A DNA stretch of 16,492 nucleotides from NCBI GenBank assembly GCA_018500065.2, contig JAHBAO020000382.1:1-16492 (forward strand), given 5' to 3'. The notes beneath the pieces are model-generated. The model was not told the origin of the DNA. It saw only the letters and a program-made list of their open reading frames with translations, and ran no database searches. This DNA is from Octadecabacter sp. GTDB lineage: Bacteria; Pseudomonadota; Alphaproteobacteria; Rhodobacterales; Rhodobacteraceae. Within the stretch, counting starts at the first letter, position 1, and every line of letters starts with the position of its first letter. Shown here piece by piece: positions 1 to 7,186 of the stretch. Made by a program: the position numbers and the translations under genes.

Positions 1-487
1 CAACCAATACATGGGCCGCACGTTTATTGAACCATCCGAGTCCATTCGCAACATGGGCGTGCGCCTGAAACTCAACGTGAACCGTGCGTTGGTTAAGGGC
101 AAACGTATCATCCTTGTGGATGACAGCGTTGTGCGTGGCACGACGTCCCGCAAAATTAAGGAAATGATCCTTGAGGCTGGCGCTGCCGAAGTTCACTTTC
201 GCATCGCGTCCCCGCCGACAGCGTGGCCATGTTTTTACGGCGTCGACACGCCCCAGCGCGAAAAGCTGCTGGCGGCCACGATGTCCGAGGAAGAAATGCG
301 CAGCCATCTGGGTGTCGATTCCCTTAAGTTTATCTCGCTCGATGGGCTGTACCGCGCTGTTGGTGAGGCCAAAGGGCGCAACAACGCGTCACCGCAATAT
401 TGCGATGCATGCTTTAGCGGCGAATATCCGGTCAAGCCTGCCGACATGCTGGAACAAGGCTTTGAGATGAAAACCGCGGCGGAGTAA
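1..487 (+). CDS. purF: Amidophosphoribosyltransferase, C-terminal part (5' end outside window)
   Basis: This is the last ~162 residues of PurF, the cytoplasmic enzyme that makes 5-phosphoribosylamine from PRPP and glutamine, the first committed step of purine synthesis. The reading frame is open from base 2, and no start codon belongs here. The stretch GRTFIEPSESIR and the PRPP-binding loop ILVDDSVVRGTTSRK (about bases 113-157) are diagnostic of the phosphoribosyltransferase domain. Near the end, YCDACFSGEYP (398-430) carries a CxxC pair. In the Bacillus-type enzyme the equivalent cysteines are two of the four ligands of a structural 4Fe-4S cluster, so this PurF is probably of that type. The N-terminal glutaminase domain is outside the window. 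An arsC-type gene starts 5 bases after the stop, with its ribosome binding site inside the purF end, suggesting co-transcription. Confidence 0.97.
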   Translation, partial: NQYMGRTFIEPSESIRNMGVRLKLNVNRALVKGKRIILVDDSVVRGTTSRKIKEMILEAGAAEVHFRIASPPTAWPCFYGVDTPQREKLLAATMSEEEMRSHLGVDSLKFISLDGLYRAVGEAKGRNNASPQYCDACFSGEYPVKPADMLEQGFEMKTAAE

Positions 488-492
488 GCGCG

Positions 493-903
493 ATGGCAAC
501 TGTCATTCACCACAACCCTGACTGCGGAACATCCCGCAATGTTTTGGCGGTGATCCGCGCGTCTGGGACAGAGCCTGAAGTGATCCAATACCTGCAAACT
601 GGGTGGTCGCGTCCGCAATTGTTGGCACTGTTTGCAGCCGCCAACCTTACGCCGCGCACGGCCCTGCGCACCAGCAAGTCCCCCGCCAAAGAACTAGGCC
701 TGACAGACCCAAGCGTAAGTGATGACACAATTTTGGATGCGATGTTACAGCATCCCGTTCTGGTCAATCGCCCCATCGTCTGTACCCCCAAAGGGGTTGC
801 ACTGTGTCGCCCGTCCGAGGCCGTTGTGCCGTTACTTGAGATCCCGCTGACAGCGCCGGTCACAAAAGAAGACGGTGAAGTGATCGCGACGCCGCGGGCA
901 TAA
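493..903 (+). CDS. arsC: Arsenate reductase, glutaredoxin-dependent type (ArsC)
   Basis: 136-residue thioredoxin-fold protein of the ArsC family, which reduces arsenate to arsenite using glutathione and glutaredoxin in the cytoplasm. The N-terminal HNPDCGTSRN places the catalytic cysteine at residue 11 (Cys12 in the E. coli plasmid enzyme). Arg59, Arg93 (in NRPIV) and Arg106 match the three substrate arginines of that enzyme, and the length is near its 141 residues. A GGAG at 481-484, inside the end of purF, lies 8 bases before the ATG. No arsenite efflux pump or ArsR regulator is in the window, so the gene may be a chromosomal stand-alone copy. ArsC-family proteins of uncertain substrate (YffB-like) also exist, but the full arginine triad favours a true reductase. 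Confidence 0.93.
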   Translation: MATVIHHNPDCGTSRNVLAVIRASGTEPEVIQYLQTGWSRPQLLALFAAANLTPRTALRTSKSPAKELGLTDPSVSDDTILDAMLQHPVLVNRPIVCTPKGVALCRPSEAVVPLLEIPLTAPVTKEDGEVIATPRA

Positions 904-1004
904 TCGTCCGCCCATCGGCCAGTTTACGCCTACGTAACCTGCAAACCTCGACAATGCTGCATTGCGGCATTACCTGCGCCCTCTGATTATCAAAGGCCAG
1001 AACA

Positions 1005-1265
1005 ATGTCGACCGACACCACCAGCCCCGAAACCGCGCAAAACGCGACGCAGATCGACGCGATCGATTTGTCCAAACCCCAGCTTCTGGGATTGTTTGGT
1101 GGCGGCGCAGGTCCGCGTGCATTGTTGCGCAGCCCTGACGGAGCAATCACCACAGCAACCGTGGCCGATACCACTCCATTGGGCGAAGTCGTCGCGATAA
1201 CCGACAGCTACGTTCTTTTGCGCAGCGCTGACGCGACTATTCGCCGCCTGATGATGCCTGCCTAA
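1005..1265 (+). CDS. Small protein of unknown function, possible PilP/GspC-like domain
   Basis: 86 residues, no known function assigned. The first ~22 residues are polar and Thr/Asn/Asp-rich with no signal peptide. Residues 25-85 (starting PQLLGLFGGGAGPRALLR) have alternating hydrophobic and glycine/charged positions and read like a small beta domain. The pattern 'gly-rich turn, R-LLR-P-G, V-x-x-G-x-x-V-x-x-I' recalls the PilP/GspC periplasmic domain, but without a membrane anchor this is only a resemblance. Similar short proteins occur in Rhodobacteraceae (recalled, not searched). AAGG at 992-995 is a modest ribosome binding site 9 bases before the ATG. It lies between arsC and an SDR gene on the same strand, with a 101-bp gap upstream that could hold its own promoter. 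Confidence 0.7.
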   Translation: MSTDTTSPETAQNATQIDAIDLSKPQLLGLFGGGAGPRALLRSPDGAITTATVADTTPLGEVVAITDSYVLLRSADATIRRLMMPA

Positions 1266-1315
1266 ACACGGCGCGCGGGATTGCCAAGCCCCGCCCACAG
1301 GCCTAATGAGGCGCC

Positions 1316-1954
1316 ATGAAAACAGCACTCATCACAGGCGCATCGCGCGGTCTTGGCGCGGCATTGGCTGAGGCCCTTGCCCCTACTCACCACATTATCG
1401 CAGTCGGCCGCACGACAGGTGCGCTCGAAGATCTTGATGATCGCATCAAAGCGCTTGGCGGCGATGCCACGCTTGCGCCGATGGACATTTCGGTGGACGC
1501 CGCAATGCAACAGCTGTGCCGCTCGATCTTTGATCGCTGGGGCAGCCTTGATTTATGGGTCCATGCGGCCATTCACGCAGCGCCGTTGACGCCTGCCAGC
1601 CACATCAACCCCAAAGATTTCGCCAAATCCACAGACATCAACGTGACATCAACCTCGCGGATGATTTCGTATGTCTCACCGCTGCTTGGCGCGGACGGTA
1701 AGGCCGTGTTCTTTGATGATGCACGCGGTGGCGAACCCTTTTTCGGCAGCTATGGCGCAACAAAAGCGGCGCAAATTGCGCTGGCGCGGTCTTGGGAAAT
1801 CGAAACGGTCAAAACCGGCCCGCGGGTTCAGGTCTTGACGCCAAGCCCGATGCCAACAGCGACCCGCGCCCGTTTTTTCCCGGGTGAAGACCGCGCGCCC
1901 TTGGCGGACCCAAAGGCAGAGGCCGCGCGCCTCTTGCCGGACATCCTAAGCTAG
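1316..1954 (+). CDS. Short-chain dehydrogenase/reductase family protein, atypical catalytic serine site
   Basis: 212-residue Rossmann-fold protein, shorter than the usual ~250. TGASRGLG at residues 8-14 is the classical NAD(P)-binding glycine motif, and Arg32 after the second strand suggests NADP preference. The catalytic pair Tyr146-x3-Lys150 is present in FGSYGATKAAQ. The strand that normally carries the catalytic serine (…S-S about 13 residues before Tyr) instead reads VFFDD (131-135), and the NAG motif is replaced by VHAA (82-85). The protein therefore has a coenzyme site and a Tyr/Lys pair but no obvious Ser. Substrate cannot be inferred. GAGG shortly upstream of the ATG serves as ribosome binding site. 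It sits between the 86-residue protein and surE. Confidence 0.85.
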   Translation: MKTALITGASRGLGAALAEALAPTHHIIAVGRTTGALEDLDDRIKALGGDATLAPMDISVDAAMQQLCRSIFDRWGSLDLWVHAAIHAAPLTPASHINPKDFAKSTDINVTSTSRMISYVSPLLGADGKAVFFDDARGGEPFFGSYGATKAAQIALARSWEIETVKTGPRVQVLTPSPMPTATRARFFPGEDRAPLADPKAEAARLLPDILS

Positions 1955-2025
1955 AGTCTTTGATGCAACGCCTATCGGGGCACATGCGCCCTATCTGCGG
2001 TGGGCCATTGCCGCACTCTGCCCCC

Positions 2026-2040
2026 TGTCTTAACAAGACA
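2026..2040. terminator. Short hairpin upstream of surE, weak terminator or leader stem
   Basis: A perfect 6-bp inverted repeat TGTCTT/AAGACA with a 3-base loop (AAC), 16 bases before the surE start. The run of A on its 3' side (2042-2046) would be a U-tract only for minus-strand transcription, and no minus-strand gene ends here. It could be a partial terminator after the SDR gene or part of the surE leader. A second, GC-rich inverted pair (TGCGG at 1996 with CCGCA at 2011) lies just upstream. Confidence 0.3.
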
Positions 2041-2056
2041 CAAAAAGGGGTAAATC

Positions 2057-2842
2057 ATGCGTATTCTTATTACCAACGATGACGGTATCAACGCCCCGGG
2101 CCTTGCCACACTAACGGCCATCGCACATGAGGTCGCAGGTCCGGGTGGCGAGGTTTGGACCGTCGCCCCCGCGTTTGAGCAATCCGGCGTTGGCCATTGC
2201 ATCAGCTACGCCGCGCCGACGATGATCGCTAAGCTATCCGATCGCCGCTACGCCGCAGAAGGCTCCCCTGCTGATTGCGTGCTTGCGGCCCTTTATGATG
2301 TGATGAAGGACGCGAAGCCTGATCTGGTGCTGTCCGGTGTGAACCGCGGCAACAACGCCGCCGACAATACGCTTTACTCCGGCACCATTGGCGCAATTAT
2401 CGAAGCCGCGATTCAAGGCGTGAAGGGCATTGCCCTCAGCCAGTTTTACGGCCCTGCAAACAGAGACCTCGCTGATCCGTTCGAGGCGGCTGCCAAGCAT
2501 GGCGCTGCGACCGTGCGTGCCATTTTGGACAAAGGGATTTGGACCACGGACGCCTATAAACTTTTCTACAACGTGAATTTTCCGCCCGTCGCTGCGGCAG
2601 ATGTTAAGGGCATGCGCGTCGCGTCCCAAGGGTTTCGCGAGAACACCCGCTTTGGCATGGAACCTGCGATGGCCCCCAATGGCCGCCGCTTTTTGTGGGT
2701 CACCGGTGGCCCACAGGATGAACCGACGGGTGCGGGCACTGATGTTACGGCCAACCTTGACGGCTATACGTCGATCACTCCCATGCGGGCCGACCTCACG
2801 GCGCATGACACGTTGGCACAGCTGACGGAGCGTTTGGGATGA
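2057..2842 (+). CDS. surE: 5'/3'-nucleotidase SurE
   Basis: 261-residue SurE, a divalent-metal nucleoside monophosphate phosphatase of the cytoplasm, linked in many bacteria to stationary-phase survival. The start MRILITNDDGINAPG carries the paired aspartates Asp8-Asp9. Ser43 in FEQSGVGH and Asn96 in SGVNRGNNAADNTLYSGT complete the metal site expected for the family. GGGG at 2047-2050 precedes the ATG by 6 bases. The stop codon overlaps the start of pcm in an ATGA (2839-2842), so the two are translationally coupled. The surE-pcm-nlpD order is the same as in E. coli, where rpoS follows. Here rpoS is absent, as expected for alphaproteobacteria. Confidence 0.97.
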   Translation: MRILITNDDGINAPGLATLTAIAHEVAGPGGEVWTVAPAFEQSGVGHCISYAAPTMIAKLSDRRYAAEGSPADCVLAALYDVMKDAKPDLVLSGVNRGNNAADNTLYSGTIGAIIEAAIQGVKGIALSQFYGPANRDLADPFEAAAKHGAATVRAILDKGIWTTDAYKLFYNVNFPPVAAADVKGMRVASQGFRENTRFGMEPAMAPNGRRFLWVTGGPQDEPTGAGTDVTANLDGYTSITPMRADLTAHDTLAQLTERLG

Positions 2843-3489
2843 ACGCGATGAGCACCCGCGCAGAGCTTCAGATGCAGTTCCTGTTCGCACTGCGCTCCAA
2901 GGGCGTGACAGACGCACGTGTCCTGACGGCGATGGAAAAAACCGACCGTGCGCTGTTTGTGACCGGCCATTTTGCTGATCGCGCCTATGAAGACATGCCC
3001 CTGCCGATTGCCTGCGGCCAGACCATCAGCCAGCCGTCCGTGGTTGGGTTGATGACGCAGGCCTTGCAAATAAACCCGCGCGACAAGGTGCTCGAGGTTG
3101 GGACCGGGTCCGGCTATCAGGCCGTGATCCTCAGCCACCTCGCACGGCGCGTTTATACGGTTGATCGCCATAAGACGCTGATGAACGATGCACGGGCCGT
3201 GTTCCAAGCCCTTGATATCACGAACCTTACGGCCTTCACTGCGGATGGGTCCCACGGGTTGCCCGACCAAGCCCCGTTTGATCGTATCCTTGTCACGGCC
3301 GCCGCAGAAGACCCGCCGGGCCCGCTTTTGGCGCAGCTCAAGGTTGGCGGCATTATGGTTTTACCGGTCGGCCAATCAGACTCTGTACAGACGCTGATCC
3401 GCGTCACACGCTCTGAAACAGGTTTTGAATACGAGGAATTACGCCCAGTGCGCTTCGTTCCCCTGCTTGAGGGCTTGGGAAAAGAGTAA
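2839..3489 (+). CDS. pcm: Protein-L-isoaspartate O-methyltransferase
   Basis: 216-residue SAM-dependent methyltransferase that starts the repair of isoaspartyl residues in aged proteins. The family's substrate-loop motif is present as CGQTISQPSVVGLMTQAL (residues 59-76). The SAM-binding motif I is VLEVGTGSGYQ (84-94), with the acidic end of strand 2 in VYTVDR (105-110). The length agrees with the bacterial enzyme (~208-215). The ATG at 2839 shares ATGA with the surE stop; a second ATG at 2848 (Met4) would shorten it by three residues and is the main alternative start. It lies between surE and the nlpD-like gene as part of one operon. Confidence 0.96.
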   Translation: MNAMSTRAELQMQFLFALRSKGVTDARVLTAMEKTDRALFVTGHFADRAYEDMPLPIACGQTISQPSVVGLMTQALQINPRDKVLEVGTGSGYQAVILSHLARRVYTVDRHKTLMNDARAVFQALDITNLTAFTADGSHGLPDQAPFDRILVTAAAEDPPGPLLAQLKVGGIMVLPVGQSDSVQTLIRVTRSETGFEYEELRPVRFVPLLEGLGKE

Positions 3490-3549
3490 AACGGCGTTAT
3501 AAGACTGAAAAAGTTGGGCAAAAGACCTGACACATTTGAGGAGAAAGTC

Positions 3550-4761
3550 ATGGGCAACCCGCGTTTTCCAAATTCACGACGTGTAATGTTCGCATCGGTC
3601 GCGCTATTGGCGCTTGCCGCATGTGATGAGAACGGCAATATCCAAGGTCAGAATTTCGATTGGGATCTGCGCAATTTGGGCGGCGGGTTTGACACCACAG
3701 ACGCCGCGCGCAACCTCGCCGCGCGTCCACGCCCCGATGATCGCGGCGTTATTTCCTATCCGAATTATCAAGTGGTTGTGGCCGAACGCGGTGAAACCGT
3801 GCGCCAGATTGCAGGCCGTCTGAACCTAGATGCCAATGAGCTTGCCACTTTCAACGGTGTTGATGCCGATGTTCCAATGCGCCGTGATGAGATCGTGGCC
3901 CTCCCGGCGCGCGTGGCAGAACCTACCCCTGCGACAGGTGCAATCACATCCGGCCCGATCCAACCACCAGAAGTGAACGTCAGCACACTGGCGTCTGACG
4001 CAATTGACCGCGCAGGTGAGCAAACGACGACACCCGCCGCTGTAACTTTGGCACCACAAACGGGCCGCGAGCCGGGCCTTCACCGCGTTGCGCGTGGCGA
4101 AACAGCGTTCCAGATTGCGCGTCTTTATGATGTGCCTGTCGCAGCTTTGGCCGAATGGAATGGTTTGGGCAGCGAACTTACAGTGCGCGAAGGCCAGCAA
4201 TTGCTGATCCCTGTAGCAGGCGCAACACCACCAAGCCCTGCCGCCGCCCCCGTTGTCGAAGCCCCCGGCGTTGGATCTGCCACACCGACACCGCCAAGCG
4301 CAGTTGTGCCACTGCCCCCGGTTGATGCAACACCACAAACGCCCGCGACTGCGCCACAAGCCCCTGCCGCCCCCGATATTGGCGAAGTGACGGCCCTGTC
4401 ACCCGCAACCAGCGCACCGTTCATCCTGCCGGTGCAAGGCTCAATCATCCGCGAGTACAATCCGGGCCGCAACGAGGGCATCGACATCGGTGTGTCGGCT
4501 GGCACGACCGTGAAAGCCGCCGCTGCGGGTACGATTGCTGCGATCACGCAAAACACCAATGGCGCGCAGATTATCGTGGTGCGCCACACAGGAAACATCC
4601 TGACGGTCTATGTGAATGTCAGCAATTTGACCGTGTCCAAGGATGATACCGTATCTCAGGGACAGGGCATGGCCTCTGTCGCGGCAGGGTCGCCAAGCTT
4701 CCTGCACTTTGAAGTGCGCGATGGATTGGAAAGCGTCGATCCGGCGGACTACCTACCGTAA
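3550..4761 (+). CDS. nlpD: NlpD-like lipoprotein: two LysM domains and a degenerate M23/LytM domain
   Basis: 403 residues from ATG 3550, chosen because GAGGAG (3538-3543) lies just before it; an in-frame TTG at 3514 has no such site. Residues 11-25 form a lipoprotein signal ending in the lipobox LAAC, with Cys25 the lipidation site. LysM domains fall at about 73-119 and 177-221, a Pro/Ala/Thr-rich linker at 225-288 and a LytM (M23) domain at 290-402. The M23 metal site is broken: the HxxxD His is Asn308 (NEGID, Asp312 kept), the 'YAH' His is Asn356 (YVNVS), and the HxH is FLH (Phe384, His386). It is therefore probably not a peptidase but an activator of peptidoglycan amidases in cell separation, as E. 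coli NlpD is. Its place after surE-pcm supports this. DipM-like roles are an alternative. Confidence 0.9.
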   Translation: MGNPRFPNSRRVMFASVALLALAACDENGNIQGQNFDWDLRNLGGGFDTTDAARNLAARPRPDDRGVISYPNYQVVVAERGETVRQIAGRLNLDANELATFNGVDADVPMRRDEIVALPARVAEPTPATGAITSGPIQPPEVNVSTLASDAIDRAGEQTTTPAAVTLAPQTGREPGLHRVARGETAFQIARLYDVPVAALAEWNGLGSELTVREGQQLLIPVAGATPPSPAAAPVVEAPGVGSATPTPPSAVVPLPPVDATPQTPATAPQAPAAPDIGEVTALSPATSAPFILPVQGSIIREYNPGRNEGIDIGVSAGTTVKAAAAGTIAAITQNTNGAQIIVVRHTGNILTVYVNVSNLTVSKDDTVSQGQGMASVAAGSPSFLHFEVRDGLESVDPADYLP

Positions 4762-4768
4762 CGGGACC

Positions 4769-4789
4769 CGAAATCTTTAAAAGATTTCG
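4769..4789. repeat. 21-bp palindrome A between convergent operons
   Basis: Ten-base arms CGAAATCTTT and AAAGATTTCG flank a single A. The element begins 7 bases after the nlpD-like stop. No T-run follows it, so it is not a standard intrinsic terminator, yet its position between two converging operons suggests a two-way transcription end or a protein/RNA-processing site. It is paired with a second palindrome 24 bases further on. Confidence 0.75.
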
Positions 4790-4792
4790 ACC

Positions 4793-4813
4793 CGATTTCC
4801 TTTAAGGAAATCG
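4793..4813. repeat. 21-bp palindrome B, abutting the stop codon of the DUF815 gene
   Basis: Arms CGATTTCCTT and AAGGAAATCG flank a single T. It ends at the base next to the TAG stop (4814-4816) of the minus-strand ATPase gene. It has the same length and design as palindrome A and shares the GAAATC/GATTTC unit in inverted arrangement, so the pair looks like one composite element, with only GAC-like spacer bases (4790-4792) between them. Confidence 0.75.
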
Positions 4814-5653
4814 CTACCCCAGTGACACGCCTTTGCGCCCTGCAAGGTCAACAAAATACTGCCAAGCGACGCGACCGGACCTGCTCCCTCGCGTCGCTTG
4901 CCATTCAATGGCCTCGGCACGCAAAGTTTCATCGTCGATCAAAACGCCATGTGCATCGCAATAGCCGCGGATCATCGACAGGTATTCATCCTGATCACAG
5001 GGATGGAACCCAAGCCACAGCCCGAAGCGATCCGACAACGACACCTTTTCCTCAACAGCTTCAGACGTGCTGATCGCCGTTTGTTGTTCGTTCTCGATCA
5101 TATCGCGGGGCATCAAATGGCGGCGGTTGGACGTGGCATACAGCACAACATTTTCCGGCCGCCCTTCGATTCCGCCATCCAAAACCGCCTTCAGCGATTT
5201 GTAATGGGCATCATCATGGCCAAAGCTAAGGTCGTCACAAAACATGATGAACCGTTCAGGGCGGCCACGCAGCAGCGCGAGGCAGCGCCCAATGCTGGGC
5301 AGGTCTTCACGCTGCACTTCAACGATCTTCAGGTCTTTGTGTTTTGCCTGAACATCACCGTGTATCGCCTTGACGAGACTTGATTTTCCCATGCCACGCG
5401 CGCCCCAAAGAAGCGCGTTGTTGGCAGGCAGTCCTTTGGCGAATTGCACCGTGTTGGCGTGAAGCGTGTCACGGGATCGGTTGATGCCGATCAATAGCGA
5501 CAGGTCCACGCGGTTCACTGTTTGCACGGGCTGCAGGCTGTCGGGATCAGCGTGCCATACGAATGCCGAAGCTGAAAAGTCTGGCGTCGCGGCTGGCGCT
5601 GGGGCCAATCGCTCCAGCGCAGCGGCAATGCGTCCTAAGACTTCATCACTCAC
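4814..5653 (-). CDS. DUF815-family P-loop ATPase
   Basis: 279-residue cytoplasmic AAA+-like ATPase of the DUF815 family; no substrate is established. The N-terminal ~75 residues are a lead-in with an Ala/Pro stretch. The Walker A motif is GARGMGKS (84-91), and the Walker B is FIMFCDDLSF (135-144). YATSNRRHLMPRDM (172-185) is a sensor-like segment typical of the family. The GTG start at 5653 shares GTGA with the tatC stop, so the gene is translationally coupled to tatC and is the last gene of the tat operon in this genome. The gene converges on the nlpD-like gene, and its stop touches palindrome B. Its conservation next to tat suggests, but does not prove, a link with envelope protein handling. 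Confidence 0.93.
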   Translation of the reverse strand: MSDEVLGRIAAALERLAPAPAATPDFSASAFVWHADPDSLQPVQTVNRVDLSLLIGINRSRDTLHANTVQFAKGLPANNALLWGARGMGKSSLVKAIHGDVQAKHKDLKIVEVQREDLPSIGRCLALLRGRPERFIMFCDDLSFGHDDAHYKSLKAVLDGGIEGRPENVVLYATSNRRHLMPRDMIENEQQTAISTSEAVEEKVSLSDRFGLWLGFHPCDQDEYLSMIRGYCDAHGVLIDDETLRAEAIEWQATRGSRSGRVAWQYFVDLAGRKGVSLG

Positions 5654-6573
5654 TTCGCGGCCTCATCATCCTCAAGGTCTTCACCTTCTTCTTCATCCTC
5701 AAACCACAGACCTTCGGCCCGCAATTTCGCTTCACGTGTTTTTTCAACACGGGTCACAAGGAAGATAGAAAGTTCATAAAGCCCGTAGACCACCACAAAC
5801 AGGATCATCTGCGTGATGATATCTGGCGGCGTCACCAATGCGGCAAGCAGCAGAATGCCAACAACCGCGTACTTACGTACGTTGCGCAGGCCTTCGGCGC
5901 TCACCAAGCCAGCCTTACCCATCAGCGTCAACAGCACGGGCAGTTGGAAACACATGCCAAAAGCCATGATGAATTTCAGCGTAATATCAAGACTTTCGTT
6001 CACCTTACCAAAAAAGGTAATGCGAATGCCGTCATCCACGGCGGCGGGAACGTTCTCAGGCAGATCACCCGTGACCGAGCGCATCAAGTCAGCAATTAGC
6101 GATGGGACGTCTGCAAACCCGAGGAAGAACGCCATTGCCAGCGGTGTCACAACGAAGTGCGCAAACGATGCGCCAAGCAGGAACATCAAGGGGGACGCGA
6201 TTAGGAAGGGCAGAAACGCGCCCTTTTCCTTCGAATAAAGCCCCGGCGCCACGAAGCGCCACAACTGAAACCCGATGACAGGAAACGCCAGCACAAAGCC
6301 AAACACCATCGAGATGCGGAACAACGTGAACAGGTATTCCTGCGGCGAGGTGTATTGCATCGTGGGGCTTGGATCGCCCAGCTCACGCAGGGTCGCCTCG
6401 ATCGGTTCCAACAGGAACTGCAAGATCGGCTCGGCAACCACGAAGGCCACGACGATGCCGACGATAAACGCCATCACCGCACGGATCAGCCGCGTGCGCA
6501 GCTCTGCCAAATGTTCGATCAGCGGCGCTGCGCTGTCTTCAATGCCGTCTTCGTTTGTGTCGGTATCGCTCAT
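5650..6573 (-). CDS. tatC: Sec-independent protein translocase subunit TatC
   Basis: 307-residue polytopic inner-membrane protein, the twin-arginine signal receptor of the Tat pathway. PLIEHLAELRTRL (17-29) is the N-terminal cytoplasmic motif before the first membrane helix. FQLWRFVAPGLYSKEKG (102-118) is the first cytoplasmic loop, which holds the signal-peptide-binding glutamate, here Glu116 (Glu103 in E. coli). Six hydrophobic segments can be picked out (about 33-55, 85-106, 119-145, 197-217, 235-250, 253-273). The region 155-195 before helix 4 is longer than in E. coli TatC (258 residues) and contains the polar stretch TGDLPENVPAAVDDG. The C-terminus (291-305) is strongly acidic. ATGA overlaps with tatB upstream and GTGA with the ATPase downstream indicate tight coupling. 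Confidence 0.97.
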   Translation of the reverse strand: MSDTDTNEDGIEDSAAPLIEHLAELRTRLIRAVMAFIVGIVVAFVVAEPILQFLLEPIEATLRELGDPSPTMQYTSPQEYLFTLFRISMVFGFVLAFPVIGFQLWRFVAPGLYSKEKGAFLPFLIASPLMFLLGASFAHFVVTPLAMAFFLGFADVPSLIADLMRSVTGDLPENVPAAVDDGIRITFFGKVNESLDITLKFIMAFGMCFQLPVLLTLMGKAGLVSAEGLRNVRKYAVVGILLLAALVTPPDIITQMILFVVVYGLYELSIFLVTRVEKTREAKLRAEGLWFEDEEEGEDLEDDEAAK

Positions 6574-7148
6574 TTCGCGTCCTTGCTCGGCGTCTTAGCC
6601 TTCGGCGTGGTTTTCTTGGCGGCTGGCTTTTTAGCAGGTGTCTTTTTCGCAGCAGGTTTCTTCGCCGCTGCTTTCTTTGGGGCCGCTTTCTTTGGCGTTG
6701 CTTTCGCAGCCTCAGATTTCGCCACGCTCGCCGCCTCAGCAGCCGCTTGCGCCTTTTCAGACGCGATGCGGCTTTCGGCGGCCTGCGCCATCGCCTTGTC
6801 GATCTTTTCTTTATTGGCCGCGCGTTCGTCCGATAGCTTGGATTTCAACGCTTCCGTTTCACCGCCACCTTTAAGGGTCGACTTCACGGCCCCTTGTGAG
6901 GCTTCGCGGATTTTGTCGACACCGAATTTTTGCGGGTTTGCCGCGGCTTTGATGGTTTTGTTGATGTCTTTCATGCCAGATTCATCAGCGGCGGCATTCA
7001 TCGCGCTGGAAAATTCCCGCGCCATGCCTTTCGCTTTGCCCACAAATTGGCCGACCTGTCGAAACAGGTTCGGAAGGTCCTTGGGGCCGATGACGATCAA
7101 CGCCACGATCCCGACAACCAACATCTCCATCCAGCTTAGATTAGGCAT
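6570..7148 (-). CDS. tatB: Twin-arginine translocase subunit TatB with a long Lys/Ala/Pro-rich tail
   Basis: 192-residue TatB. The single membrane helix and the following amphipathic helix are clear in LSWMEMLVVGIVALIVIGPK (4-23) followed by DLPNLFRQVGQFVGKAKGMAREF. TatB works with TatC as the signal-peptide receptor complex. Residues 105-150 are a charged, Ala-rich, probably helical stretch. From about 149 to the end, repeated PKKAA/AKKPAAKKT units make a very basic, low-complexity tail resembling histone H1 or AlgP C-termini. The ATG at 7148 has only a G-rich run (7153-7158 region) as ribosome binding site. It follows tatA by 38 bases and overlaps tatC by ATGA. Confidence 0.95.
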   Translation of the reverse strand: MPNLSWMEMLVVGIVALIVIGPKDLPNLFRQVGQFVGKAKGMAREFSSAMNAAADESGMKDINKTIKAAANPQKFGVDKIREASQGAVKSTLKGGGETEALKSKLSDERAANKEKIDKAMAQAAESRIASEKAQAAAEAASVAKSEAAKATPKKAAPKKAAAKKPAAKKTPAKKPAAKKTTPKAKTPSKDAK

Positions 7149-7186
7149 TTAACGCCCCCCGCTCTGTGTAGGTGCTCACAGGTGAC

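Noticed and set aside
493..903. An arsenic resistance island
   Set aside because: Only arsC is present; no regulator, efflux pump or mobile-element signs accompany it.
2234..2917. 227-residue minus-strand open frame
   Set aside because: It lies wholly antisense to surE/pcm, whose family motifs are clear; its translation shows no recognisable domain.
3514..3549. TTG start adding 12 residues to the nlpD-like protein
   Set aside because: It would place GAGGAG inside the gene and put extra residues before a clear lipoprotein signal.
6573..6712. Tandem repeat or CRISPR-like array
   Set aside because: The periodicity comes from Lys/Ala/Pro codons in the tatB tail; there are no fixed-length repeats and spacers.
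6355..7152. 265-residue plus-strand frame rich in Ala/Phe
   Set aside because: Antisense reading of the tatB Lys/Ala repeats and the tatC start; composition is explained by the repeat.
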